From: Anaerolineaceae bacterium
GTDB lineage: Bacteria; Chloroflexota; Anaerolineae; Aggregatilineales; Phototrophicaceae
Assembly (NCBI GenBank): GCA_020634115.1
Contig: JACKCH010000015.1
Coordinates: forward strand, 62,001-126,000
DNA length: 64,000 bases
Direction of reading: 5' to 3'
The translations under genes and the position numbers were made by a program. The notes beneath the pieces are model-generated. The model was given only the letters and a program-made list of their open reading frames with translations. It had not been told where the DNA came from and did not search any database. This document shows positions 8,143-16,505 of this stretch, one piece after another; the first letter of the stretch is position 1, and each line of letters begins with the position of its first letter.

Positions 8143-8399
8143 TCACAGAAGTTGCTGTATCCACTCCCGCACCGCCTCATACCCCGCTGTCACATAGAAC
8201 TCGTTGATATCCTTGCCCTGTGGCACCTGGATGCAGCGGGCGGCCTGCGAGAGGTGGGCGATCTTTGCCGCTGCTTCCTCCCCGGCCTAGTCGGCGCGTC
8301 CATGCCGATCAGGATTACTGGGTGCGGTCAGAAACTTCGGATACCAATGCGGGGCAATGCGTCGGTCGTGCTGATGTCAACGCCCATGAAGTACGCCAT
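8143..8399 (-). pseudogene. decayed Toprim-domain protein tail joined to a xylulokinase start
   Basis: Read on the minus strand, ATG at 8399 opens with M-A-Y-F-M-G-V-D-I-S-T-T, the usual N-terminus of FGGY xylulokinases, then leaves that frame within a few codons. Further on, V-I-L-I-G-M-D-A and, after a one-base shift and an in-frame TAG, A-G-E-E-A-A-A-K-I-A appear, then V-P-Q-G-K-D-I-N-E-F-Y and a terminal W-I-Q-Q-L-L stop. The D-x-D-x-A-G core and the G-K-D-I-N-E-F segment are typical of Toprim/primase-like proteins carried on mobile DNA. So a xylB start has been fused to an unrelated, also broken, 3' end. Nothing here should be functional. Confidence 0.65.
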
Positions 8400-8401
8400 G
8401 A

Positions 8402-8700
8402 TTAGCGTACTCCGAGCAGCAGTTCAACCGTGAGCTGGTCGAGCTGTTCGTAGGGCAGGTTGCGCGCACCGAGGGCATCCCGGTCAAACTGTGTGTCGTG
8501 CAACCATTGGGCCGCATCCCGGCTGTAGCCGCCCGCCAGGTAGAGCCCAGCGAGTCGTCACCCGCTGAAATTTCGACCAACAGTGCCTGGATTTCCACGT
8601 CCTGGTTGAAGCGCGCCGCCTTCTCCTTGAGGATCAGGTATGTCCGCATACAGCCGAGGGCGAAGTGAGATGCACCGCCGGACGGGGTGGAATACGTCAT
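8402..8700 (-). pseudogene. xylA: xylose isomerase (xylA) remnant
   Basis: On the minus strand, the segment with C-M-R-T-Y-L-I-L-K-E-K-A and, after a frameshift near 8550, Y-E-Q-L-D-Q-L-T-V-E-L-L-L-G-V-R stop corresponds to the C-terminal region of actinobacterial-type XylA, which ends F-E-x-L-D-Q-L-x-x-E-x-L-L-G-x-R. The stop lies three bases before the xylB-like ATG at 8399, the order seen in xylAB operons. Only about 90 codons of the gene remain, with an internal deletion and a frameshift. The DNA from 8701 to 9011 holds no gene. It is AT-rich and should carry the promoter of the iron-uptake pair, but no convincing Fur box was found. Confidence 0.65.
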
Positions 8701-9011
8701 GAAATATATGTAAAAGGAGGTTCTCCTAAATAGGGAACCGATCATCAAAGCAGATCAATAACTGTTTGTCATATTTCTAAATCCTGATTCAATAACTAAT
8801 AACCATATGTTGCTGCGTCTTCTTGCCCGGCTTTAATCATGCTTCAATCCTTGATGTAACATCATTTAATTCCATTCTGCTCGTATAAAACCTGTTTAGT
8901 CACAGTTCGTTAAACGCTGAGCATAACTGGTGATGTAGATATTGCCGTTTAACTTCCTTATAGTAAACGCTATCTATCCACCCTGACGATACGATCATGA
9001 GAGGGAATCGC

Positions 9012-10061
9012 ATGTTCAAAAGAATTGCACTCGTCATCTGGCTAGCGTGCTTGGCAGCCCCGTTCTTTGCTACCGCTGCTCAGACGCCCCAGGCCGACCT
9101 TGACGGGATTAAGACCTACCTACTGGAAAAATCTACAGACCTAGCCGAAGGTGCTGCTGACCTAGCCGCTACGATTGACAGTTATTATGGGCTGGCGCAG
9201 GCCGCCGGTTTCGACTATGAAGCCCTGGCGAGCGATGAGACTGCTAGCGAACTTCTGCTGACCGCCAAGGCGCAGTGGATCGTCATCAGCCCATTGTATG
9301 AACAGATGGAAGGCATCGTGGCCGGTGTCCCCAGCCTGAGCGAATACGATCTCAATCTTGACGCCGGAGTATCCGGTGCGGAAGACCCGGAAGGCGGCGT
9401 CACCTTTGACCTGACTCTCCCTGACAATACCGTGTTGGAACGTCCTGGCAACCTGTTCGGCCTACTGGAAGCGGCACTGTGGGGTACAGAGGCTAATTTT
9501 GTGAGTGGCGCCGTAGCCGATCTCGACGGAAATGGGATGGTTGAGTTTGGTGAAGTGCTACCGGATGCGAATTTCCTCAAAGGCGCTGCTGATCGCATGG
9601 CTTCCATGAGCGCCGACCTGCTGGCTTCCGCCGAAGCATGGGAGCCGACGGTGGATGACGCCTTCACGGCACTCGTCATCATGATGCCGACCATGAGCGA
9701 ATACTTTGGATCGTGGAAAGCATCTCGCTTTGTCTCCGGCGATGCGGCCACCGGTGTCCATTTTGTCGCCATTTCACGTCTTTCTGACATTCAGGACATT
9801 CTATCCAGCCTCCAGGTGATTTATGACGGCGTTAGCCCGCTGGTCGAATCCATGAATGACGAGCAGCATGAACAGATCACCACCAGGCTAGCCGACCTGC
9901 AAGCCTATGTCGCTGACCTGTACGTCCAGGAGCAGGATGGTCGCCAATTCACTCCTGAAGAAGCTGACTTTTTCGGGGCGGAAGCGCAGGATCGCGCCAT
10001 GACACTCGCCGGACAAATCAGTCAGGTGGCTGGGTTGCTGGGCATCAAACTCCCGGAGTAG
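9012..10061 (+). CDS. secreted imelysin/EfeO-like protein with EF-hand loop
   Basis: This 349-residue secreted, mostly helical protein has a signal peptide (residues 1-23, cleavage after A-T-A-A). A segment ending L-L-E-A-A-L-W-G at about 151-158 resembles the helix of imelysin/EfeO iron-binding proteins that reads F-H-A-I-E-Y-x-L-W-G, but the histidine is missing. Residues 170-181 (D-L-D-G-N-G-M-V-E-F-G-E) form a canonical EF-hand calcium loop. The ATG at 9012 has GAGGGA seven bases upstream. It is followed after 75 bases by an FTR1 iron permease, which supports a metal-capture role outside the membrane. The family assignment is tentative, while secretion and operon context are clear. Confidence 0.6.
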   Translation: MFKRIALVIWLACLAAPFFATAAQTPQADLDGIKTYLLEKSTDLAEGAADLAATIDSYYGLAQAAGFDYEALASDETASELLLTAKAQWIVISPLYEQMEGIVAGVPSLSEYDLNLDAGVSGAEDPEGGVTFDLTLPDNTVLERPGNLFGLLEAALWGTEANFVSGAVADLDGNGMVEFGEVLPDANFLKGAADRMASMSADLLASAEAWEPTVDDAFTALVIMMPTMSEYFGSWKASRFVSGDAATGVHFVAISRLSDIQDILSSLQVIYDGVSPLVESMNDEQHEQITTRLADLQAYVADLYVQEQDGRQFTPEEADFFGAEAQDRAMTLAGQISQVAGLLGIKLPE

Positions 10062-10136
10062 CATTTTTCGTCTCGCTTAAACGAGTACCAGTCCGCCCGG
10101 CCTGGTTGCTGTTATCCTGACCTTGAGGGAATTTAT

Positions 10137-12488
10137 ATGGTTCGTAATCGCCGTTTCATGATCGTCACCATTGTACTGAGCTGCCTGCTCCTATTTGGTG
10201 CCATCGCCGCGCAGGTGCCATCGCCGGCTGTGGCGGCCATGTCCGTTCGGGATGCCCTGTTTGATGCCCAGGCCAGTCTGATACGGGGCGATAGCGCGGG
10301 AGCCGAGTTAGCACTGCATGAGGCTCAGGCCAGCTTCACCGCGTCGCTTGCGCCGACGTTTCGCCAGTTTGCCCCGGATTCAGCGGCGACCATCGAGGCG
10401 GCATTGGTCGCAGCGAACACGTCGGTCAGCAATGGCGACGGGGTCGCGCTGGCGGCGGCACGCGGAGAGGTTTATGCGGCGCTCATGAGCGGCGGCACGC
10501 AGGTTGTCTTTGCGGCACTCGCTGACGGAGATGGCGACCTGGCGGCACGCTGGTTGCTGCTACGGGACTTCCGCCCTTCGACCCGTTTTTCCCGCCCGGA
10601 TGCTGACGCAACGCTGGCGGTACAGGCCGTTGTGGATGGCACAGGAACTACCGACGCCGCTCTGAACGCTGTCCGCGCCGACTTATTCGATACCTACCAG
10701 GCGCTGCTGAATACCGCCCTAGCGAATGCTGACGAGGCCGGGCAGAACGGTTTCCGTATCCGGCAGGCCGAGGAGGCCGGGTTAGCGGTGGGTTACTTCA
10801 ACCTGCTGGCCGTCTCCTATGGGGAACAACGGGGCGCGGATGCCTTAACCACAGCCAAAACAGCATTCGCAGACTTGCAGAACGCCGTCATCACAGACGA
10901 TCACGCCGCTTATGAATTGGCACGGGCAAACGTAAACACCGTCCTGAGCGGTTTCCGTGCCGCGCCACTTTCGGATGCCGAGGCGGCACGCCGCGCCGGA
11001 CAGTTCACCCGCTTCATCGCGCTGGTGCCGGTCGAATATGCGCGGGGCGTGCGTAATGGCGAGGTTGTTAATGACATCGAGATTCAGGAAGCGTTGACTT
11101 TCCATGAAGGGGCGAGCGCCGCCTTTGCCGACCTACGTGCGATCCTGGAAACTCAAGACCCGACAGGCACAGACCAAATTGCCGCGCTGCTGGCAACCGC
11201 GCTTGACCAAATCAGGAACACGGCAGACCCCGCCGCGCTTCAGGCGACAGTGGACACAATCACCGCGCAAATGGACGTTCTGACGCCCGCCGAATGGCAG
11301 ACCGTGAACAACGACTCCGACGTGGATGTCATCTACACGATTCTTGACCAGGTAGTCGCTGCGGCAGAACAGGACGAGTACGCTCTGGCCGAATCTTCGC
11401 GGTTGGAAGCGTATGCCATGCTCGAATTCGGTATGGAGCAGCGGCTGCGCGGCTTCGCGCCCGATAAGGCGCAGACGATTGAGAGCCTGTTCTGGGGAGG
11501 CACGGACAGCCAGGCGGGATTAGCGACTCTCATTGGATCGCAGGCGACCACTGCCGAGGTGACAGCGGCGGTGAGTGTGCTTAAGGTAGCGCTGGCCGAT
11601 GCACAGACTTTCCTCAGCAGCGCGAACTACGCGCCGGAAGTCGTCATCGGCAATGCCGGGATTATCGTTTTCCGCGAAGGGCTGGAAGCCGTGCTGATTC
11701 TGGCGTCGTTGCTCGCCAGCCTGCGCAGCGGTGAAGAGCGCAAATTTCGCCGCCCGATTATCCTGGGCGCGGGGTTGGCCTTTGGCGCGACGGCGATTAC
11801 CTGGTGGTTCGCCACACAGATTCTGCTGTCCATGATGCACCTGGGCGAACGGCTGGAGGCGATTGTCTCGGTGATCGCCATCGGTGTGCTGCTGGTCATC
11901 ATGAACTGGTTTTTCCACAAAGTCTATTGGACAGGCTGGCTCGCGAACTTCCACCAGAAGAAGCAGCGCCTGATACGTGGGGCGCGACTGGCCGAAGTAA
12001 CACAGGTCGCCGGGCTGGTCATCCTGGGATTCACCAGCATTTACCGAGAAGGCTTCGAGAGTGTGCTGTTCCTGCAATCGCTCCTACTGGAAGCCGGGGC
12101 CAGTACCGTGATGCAAGGTGTGGCGCTCGGCCTGCTGGGTGTGGCGCTGGTTGGTGTGCTGATTTTCTTCCTCCAGGTCAAGCTGCCCTATAAGAAGCTG
12201 CTCATTGTGACCGGGATGATGATCGGCGTCGTGCTGCTGGTCATGGTCGGCAATACGGTGCATGTGCTGCAAGCGGTTGGCTGGCTGCCAATTACCCCGG
12301 TACAAGGGATGTATGTGCCGCTATGGATGGGGCAGTGGCTTGGCATCTTCCCCACCTGGCAGGGGCTGATCCTCCAGTTCGTGACAATGATCTACATCTT
12401 CGGCAGCTACTATCTGGCCGAACGCAGTATCCACAGCAAGCGTGACCAGTCCATGAAGCGTCAGCAAATATCGACGGCTGGACCATGA
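10137..12488 (+). CDS. FTR1-family iron permease with long extracytoplasmic N-terminal region
   Basis: This 783-residue membrane protein carries two FTR1 iron-binding motifs, F-R-E-G-L-E at about 511-516 and Y-R-E-G-F-E at about 636-641, within a C-terminal block of about seven transmembrane helices. The first 500 residues follow a signal peptide and are a secreted helical region with repeated units ending R-x-F-A-P-D-x-A-x-T-I-E (near 75-85 and again near 440-450). This is much longer than EfeU (about 280 residues), but N-terminal extensions are known in bacterial FTR1 proteins. With the upstream secreted protein it probably imports ferric or ferrous iron. GAGGGA upstream supports the ATG. 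Confidence 0.87.
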   Translation: MVRNRRFMIVTIVLSCLLLFGAIAAQVPSPAVAAMSVRDALFDAQASLIRGDSAGAELALHEAQASFTASLAPTFRQFAPDSAATIEAALVAANTSVSNGDGVALAAARGEVYAALMSGGTQVVFAALADGDGDLAARWLLLRDFRPSTRFSRPDADATLAVQAVVDGTGTTDAALNAVRADLFDTYQALLNTALANADEAGQNGFRIRQAEEAGLAVGYFNLLAVSYGEQRGADALTTAKTAFADLQNAVITDDHAAYELARANVNTVLSGFRAAPLSDAEAARRAGQFTRFIALVPVEYARGVRNGEVVNDIEIQEALTFHEGASAAFADLRAILETQDPTGTDQIAALLATALDQIRNTADPAALQATVDTITAQMDVLTPAEWQTVNNDSDVDVIYTILDQVVAAAEQDEYALAESSRLEAYAMLEFGMEQRLRGFAPDKAQTIESLFWGGTDSQAGLATLIGSQATTAEVTAAVSVLKVALADAQTFLSSANYAPEVVIGNAGIIVFREGLEAVLILASLLASLRSGEERKFRRPIILGAGLAFGATAITWWFATQILLSMMHLGERLEAIVSVIAIGVLLVIMNWFFHKVYWTGWLANFHQKKQRLIRGARLAEVTQVAGLVILGFTSIYREGFESVLFLQSLLLEAGASTVMQGVALGLLGVALVGVLIFFLQVKLPYKKLLIVTGMMIGVVLLVMVGNTVHVLQAVGWLPITPVQGMYVPLWMGQWLGIFPTWQGLILQFVTMIYIFGSYYLAERSIHSKRDQSMKRQQISTAGP

Positions 12489-12747
12489 GCCGCTCGTGAT
12501 TCAAACCACAGGCGACCCAGGTGCTCGAAGGTACCATCACTGGTCTGGATACGGCATACTCCGCCCAGGATGACGATGACGTTTTCGCAGTCTCCGGTGT
12601 TCTGGCCGTAGCGTTCCCCTTTGTTGAGGCGCATGGCCGACATGTTGAGGTGCTCTCAGCCCGCATCTTTCGCGTTGACGCGGGCGAATTCCCCATCCCA
12701 CCGCTGTCTTACGCTTTGACCAGCATCGTTTCCGCGTTGTAATTCAT
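12461..12747 (-). pseudogene. iolB: 5-deoxy-glucuronate isomerase (iolB) remnant
   Basis: It lies nine bases after the stop of the iolE-like gene, in operon order. ATG at 12747 starts M-N-Y-N-A-E-T-M-L-V-K-A, then stops. One frame over, A-R-V-N-A-K-D-A-G-(stop)-E-H-L-N and M-R-L-N-K-G-E-R-Y-G-Q-N-T-G-D-C-E-N-V-I-V-I-L match the N-terminal third of IolB, whose usual G-W-x-x-L-x-F has its Trp codon changed to TGA. At least one frameshift, one nonsense change and loss of the C-terminal two thirds make it non-functional. Its 3' end overlaps the end of the FTR1 gene on the other strand, suggesting a deletion joined the two loci. Confidence 0.7.
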
Positions 12748-12756
12748 CAGCTTTCC

Positions 12757-13653
12757 TCACAAACCTATCTGGCGTAAGTAGTCCCGGTTGCGCTGGGCGC
12801 TTTCCTTCGGTTTGCCCATGCCGGGCAGAACATCCTGTTCGACCACAATCCAACCGTCGTAACCCATCTCCCTGAGCGTCGCCAGCACCGCCGGGAAGTC
12901 CACATCCCCTTTCCCCAGTTCCGGGAAAATGCCGTGTCCGACTGAGGTCGGACCGTCCCATTCCTGTTCCCGCGACTGACGGGCAACATTCGGTTCATGA
13001 TCCTTAAAGTGTACCAGCCACACCCGATCCGCATGTTGCTTCAGCCCCACCACTTCATCCCCCCCGGCGAACGACCAGTGGCCGGTGTCGAATACCAGCC
13101 CCACGATCTCCGGGTTGGTCATTTCCAGGAAACGGGCGGTTTCGGCGGGCGTCTCCACCCAGGTGCCGATGTGGTGGTGAAACACCGTCCGCAGCCCGGT
13201 GTCATCCATCACCCGCTGGGCAACGTAGTTCGCGCCTTTGGCGAATACCACCCACTGCGCGTCGGACATCCCCAGTTCCGGCGTGACGCGCCCGGCGTGT
13301 TTCGTTCGGATCGGGTCGGCGTAGGGGTCGTTCCCCAGGACGATGAAGCAGCCTGACCCACCGACTTCCGCCAGCAGTTTCGCCGTCCGCACACAGTCAG
13401 CGGCGCTCTGTTCATGCTGGGTCGCGTCATGCAGTTTCACACTCACCCATGACGCCAGCAGATCCAGCTTCCGGCTCGCCAGTTCCGCTCGCAGTGCCGC
13501 CGGATCGATGGGCATGAACCCCCAGTCGCCCAGTTCCGTCCCGGCGTACCCGGTGGCAGCGATCTCATTCAGCACGCGCACGTAATCGTACCGTTCGCCT
13601 TCAATCCCCTCAATCACACCCCATGAACATGGGGCATTCGCTACTTTTAACAT
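12757..13653 (-). CDS. IolE-like sugar phosphate isomerase/epimerase (inosose dehydratase-type TIM barrel)
   Basis: This 298-residue xylose-isomerase-like TIM-barrel protein opens with K-V-A-N-A-P-C-S-W-G, a segment typical of inosose dehydratase (IolE) and its relatives. Metal-site residues are visible in F-D-T-G-H-W, H-F-K-D-H and V-V-E-Q-D. IolE removes water from 2-keto-myo-inosose in inositol catabolism. The ATG at 13653 is preferred over an upstream in-frame ATG because GGAGAC lies eight bases before it. Upstream in the same direction is an oxidoreductase, downstream an iolB remnant. The inositol assignment therefore rests on three neighbouring iol-type genes, not on this protein alone. 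Confidence 0.8.
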   Translation of the reverse strand: MLKVANAPCSWGVIEGIEGERYDYVRVLNEIAATGYAGTELGDWGFMPIDPAALRAELASRKLDLLASWVSVKLHDATQHEQSAADCVRTAKLLAEVGGSGCFIVLGNDPYADPIRTKHAGRVTPELGMSDAQWVVFAKGANYVAQRVMDDTGLRTVFHHHIGTWVETPAETARFLEMTNPEIVGLVFDTGHWSFAGGDEVVGLKQHADRVWLVHFKDHEPNVARQSREQEWDGPTSVGHGIFPELGKGDVDFPAVLATLREMGYDGWIVVEQDVLPGMGKPKESAQRNRDYLRQIGL

Positions 13654-13676
13654 CGTTCTTGTCTCCATTCATGCCT

Positions 13677-14840
13677 TTATGCTTGAATTTGTTCCCACTT
13701 TTCGGTTTCCCAGGACTGCATGATGGCTTCCTGCACCCGCGCTACCGCGTAGGCCTCTTTGAAGCCCGGTTCACCCTGTTCCCCAGTCGTGACCGACTTG
13801 AGGAAGTTGTAGGCCTCAATCACTTTGGTATCGTCGTAGCCAATGGCCGTACCCCAGGCCGGGTTAAAGCGCGCATGGTAGGGGTGCGCTGGGCCGCTCA
13901 ACAGTTCGGTAAAGCCATCCTGCGCCGGATTGGCGGTGTTACGGCGCTGGAATTGGAGTTCGTTCATTTGCTCCATGTTCCACTTGAGCGCACCTTTTGT
14001 TCCGTAGATTTCAAAGGACATATCGCATTTTTCACCGTTGATGACCCGGCAGGACTCCAACGTCCCCTGCACGCCATTCTCGAATTGGACGAGGGCGCTC
14101 ACATAATCCTCGTTCGTCACCGCGCCGCGCGGTTCGTTCCCGGTGGCGACATCATAATGCGTGCCGACCCCCGGCGTCGGGATGGGGCGTTCGGTGATGA
14201 ACGTGTGGCGGTTGCTCACCAGTTTGTGGATCGGGCCGGTCAGCAGGTGCGCCATGTCAATCACATGGGACATCAGATCGCCCAGTGTCCCCAATCCCTG
14301 GTCTTCCTCAAAGCGCCATGAGAGGAATCCCAGTGGATCGCCGGCATACCCATTCAGGAAACGTCCGTGATAGTGCGTCAGCGTCCCCAACTCACCGCTT
14401 TCAAGGAGCTGTTTGGCGTACTGCACCATCGGCGCCCAGCGGTAGTTATAACCAACCCCGGTCATCAGTCCGGTATCCTTGACCGCCTCATAGCTGGCGA
14501 TGGTTTCCGACGGGAAACGCCCGACGGGTTTCTCACACATAATATGCTTGCCCGCCGCCGCTGCTGCCTGGTTGAGTTCCAGGTGCAGTCCGTTGGGCGC
14601 GGTGATATTGACGACTTCCACTTCCGGGTTCTGGAAGACCGCGTGCCAGTCGGTTGTATACTGCTCAAAGCCAAAACGCTCCTGCGCTTCTCTCGCGCGG
14701 GATTCCACCGCGTCCGTGCATACAATCAGGCGGGGGCGGAAGTCCGCATCGTGAAAACGATCCCTGATCTGGTTATAGGCCCGGCTGTGAGCATGGCCCA
14801 TCCAGCCCATGCCGATCACACCAACTCCGATTGTCCTCAT
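13677..14840 (-). CDS. Gfo/Idh/MocA-family oxidoreductase
   Basis: This 387-residue NAD(P)-binding oxidoreductase starts V-G-V-I-G-M-G-W-M-G (the glycine-rich loop with adenine-binding Rossmann fold) and has the C-E-K-P motif near residue 94. A histidine-bearing G-D-L-M-S-H-V-I-D-M-A-H segment near 195-206 fits the catalytic helix. The ATG at 14840 has AAGGAGA nine bases upstream. It is immediately upstream of the iolE-like gene (23-base gap), so the pair is probably an operon acting on inositol or a related cyclitol or sugar. Compared with the shorter protein at 2834 it belongs to a different subgroup with a longer C-terminal domain. Confidence 0.8.
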   Translation of the reverse strand: MRTIGVGVIGMGWMGHAHSRAYNQIRDRFHDADFRPRLIVCTDAVESRAREAQERFGFEQYTTDWHAVFQNPEVEVVNITAPNGLHLELNQAAAAAGKHIMCEKPVGRFPSETIASYEAVKDTGLMTGVGYNYRWAPMVQYAKQLLESGELGTLTHYHGRFLNGYAGDPLGFLSWRFEEDQGLGTLGDLMSHVIDMAHLLTGPIHKLVSNRHTFITERPIPTPGVGTHYDVATGNEPRGAVTNEDYVSALVQFENGVQGTLESCRVINGEKCDMSFEIYGTKGALKWNMEQMNELQFQRRNTANPAQDGFTELLSGPAHPYHARFNPAWGTAIGYDDTKVIEAYNFLKSVTTGEQGEPGFKEAYAVARVQEAIMQSWETEKWEQIQA

Positions 14841-15306
14841 ACTTTTGAATCTCCTTGGCAATTGCCAATGATGCTTTGAAAATCAACTTGCTGAATTCAC
14901 CATATCATCAACCCGCCCAAAACACTCGTTACAAACGCGGATGACCGCACGGCAGTCGTGAGGATGGTTTTGAAGGCGGGCAGGTACATTGTTGCCGTCA
15001 CCAATAGTGCTAGTTTCAGGGGTTTTGCCGGTAACGAGATTTATTTGAACTCTTTTTGCCCTCGTTTGCCAGATGACAAGTGACTGAGGGTAATCAACAT
15101 GTGGCCTGACTTCAGGTGGATTTCAGTCGCCCTCTATACCGGCAGCGTTCAAATTGAGGTCGGTGTCGATAGCAAACAGGGTTGGACAATCGTTTGCTCA
15201 AACAAAAAAATATATCAGATATAGTCATTTTGTCAAGAAAAGCACTTGCCTCTTACAATAGATGGAAAATATCAGGCTCAATCCGTTTTGAGAAAGGTTC
15301 TTTAGC
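14841..15306 (+). other. 466-base divergent intergenic region
   Basis: It separates two oppositely transcribed oxidoreductase genes and should contain both promoters. A good plus-strand promoter lies at 15230-15259. No coding frame with family similarity, no hairpin terminator and no repeat family member was found in it. Confidence 0.6.
15230..15259 (+). promoter_or_regulatory. putative sigma70-type promoter
   Basis: TTGTCA at 15230-15235 and TACAAT at 15254-15259 with an 18-base spacer lie 47 bases upstream of the oxidoreductase start at 15307. The preceding 30 bases are A/T-rich (AACAAAAAAATATATC), which would act as an UP element. Confidence 0.5.
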
Positions 15307-16287
15307 ATGACAACGACACGCTGGGGCATTATTGGTACTGGAGGAATCGCTGCGAATGGCGCGAGCGCGGTTCATTTTCTTCCTGATGCGGAACTGGTTG
15401 CAGTTGGCTCACGGTCGCAGGAAAGTGCGGATCGGTTTGGGAATAAATGGCATATTCCCCACCGCCATCCTAGTTATGAAGCGCTGGTACATGACCTTGA
15501 TGTAGATGCCGTGTATGTCGCCACACCACACCCTTTCCACCAAGCCCATGCGATGCTGGCGCTGAATGCCGGAAAGCACGTCCTGCTGGAAAAACCATTG
15601 ACGATCAATGCACGTGAAGCCGAAGAACTCATCAGGCTGGCACGCGCTAAAGGGTTGTTCCTGATGGAAGCGATGTGGACGCGATTTGTGCCTGCTAATG
15701 TGAAAATGTGGGAAATGGTGCGTTCAGGCATCATCGGGGATGTGCATATTGTGATAGCGAATCAGACATTCGACCTGCCTTATAACCTGGAGGGGCGGCT
15801 TTATCACCCTGACCTGGCCGGAGGGGCGCTGCTTGACCTGGGCGTCTATCCAATATCCTATGCTTCGTGGTTACTGGGCAAACCATCCGGCATCCAAAGC
15901 CAGGCCTTCAAAGCAGTGACCGGCGTAGATGAGCGGAATGCCGTGCTATTGAGCTATGATTCTGGAGCCAGCGCGCTGCTGACCTCGACGCTGCGTTCGC
16001 CTGCACCATGTGAAGCCACCATCATCGGCCCGAAAGGATCTATTCGCATTCATCATCCGTTTTATTGCCCGGCGAAACTGACCATTGATAGACCGGGACA
16101 GGCGTCCGAGCATCTCGAAATCCCCTATGAAGCGAACGGATTTCACTATGATTTTGCCCACCTTCAGGAATGTGTTGCCAAGGGCTTAACCGAAAGTCCA
16201 GTCATGCCACTGGATGAAAGCCTGCAAATCATGAAGACGATGGACAGCATCCGGGCACAGTGGGGGCTGAAGTATCCAATGGAGTAG
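15307..16287 (+). CDS. Gfo/Idh/MocA-family oxidoreductase (dihydrodiol dehydrogenase-like)
   Basis: This 326-residue oxidoreductase has an N-terminal W-G-I-I-G-T-G-G-I-A loop, an L-L-E-K-P-L-T motif near 95-101 and a central M-E-A-M-W-T-R segment that is typical of the trans-1,2-dihydrobenzenediol dehydrogenase / 1,5-anhydrofructose reductase branch. The catalytic region G-G-A-L-L-D-L-G-V-Y-P is present at about 175-185. AGAAAGG precedes the ATG. It faces a minus-strand ribose/inositol-type ABC transporter across a 218-base gap. A role in interconverting keto and hydroxy sugars is likely, while the precise substrate is unknown. Confidence 0.8.
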   Translation: MTTTRWGIIGTGGIAANGASAVHFLPDAELVAVGSRSQESADRFGNKWHIPHRHPSYEALVHDLDVDAVYVATPHPFHQAHAMLALNAGKHVLLEKPLTINAREAEELIRLARAKGLFLMEAMWTRFVPANVKMWEMVRSGIIGDVHIVIANQTFDLPYNLEGRLYHPDLAGGALLDLGVYPISYASWLLGKPSGIQSQAFKAVTGVDERNAVLLSYDSGASALLTSTLRSPAPCEATIIGPKGSIRIHHPFYCPAKLTIDRPGQASEHLEIPYEANGFHYDFAHLQECVAKGLTESPVMPLDESLQIMKTMDSIRAQWGLKYPME

Positions 16288-16454
16288 TTTTGTGCCCGAT
16301 TCTCGCCTGAACCGGGCTGCTGCATGGATCGTTTATGGCAGCGGCCTGGTTGATGAAGTTGCCGGGTGGGTGAGCGCCAATGTGCGCTCCCCTATATCAC
16401 CCGTCATTCTCATCTTGTTGAGGTACCCACACTCAATAAGACATACAATAACAA

Positions 16455-16477
16455 ACCACCAGAACAAGCCTGGTGGT
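16455..16477. terminator. hairpin between convergent genes
   Basis: ACCACCAG and CTGGTGGT form an 8-bp stem around a 7-base loop between the convergent oxidoreductase and ABC ATPase genes. There is no strong T-run, so termination strength is uncertain. Confidence 0.4.
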
Positions 16478-16505
16478 CATTGATATTGTGCTTCAAGTAG
16501 CTGCT

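Noticed and set aside
12521..12742. 73-codon plus-strand open frame over the iolB remnant
   Set aside because: The minus-strand reading shows clear IolB similarity, so this is its shadow.
16292..16483. 63-codon plus-strand open frame after the oxidoreductase at 15307
   Set aside because: No ribosome site or similarity; it runs through a hairpin and its composition is unlike coding DNA.
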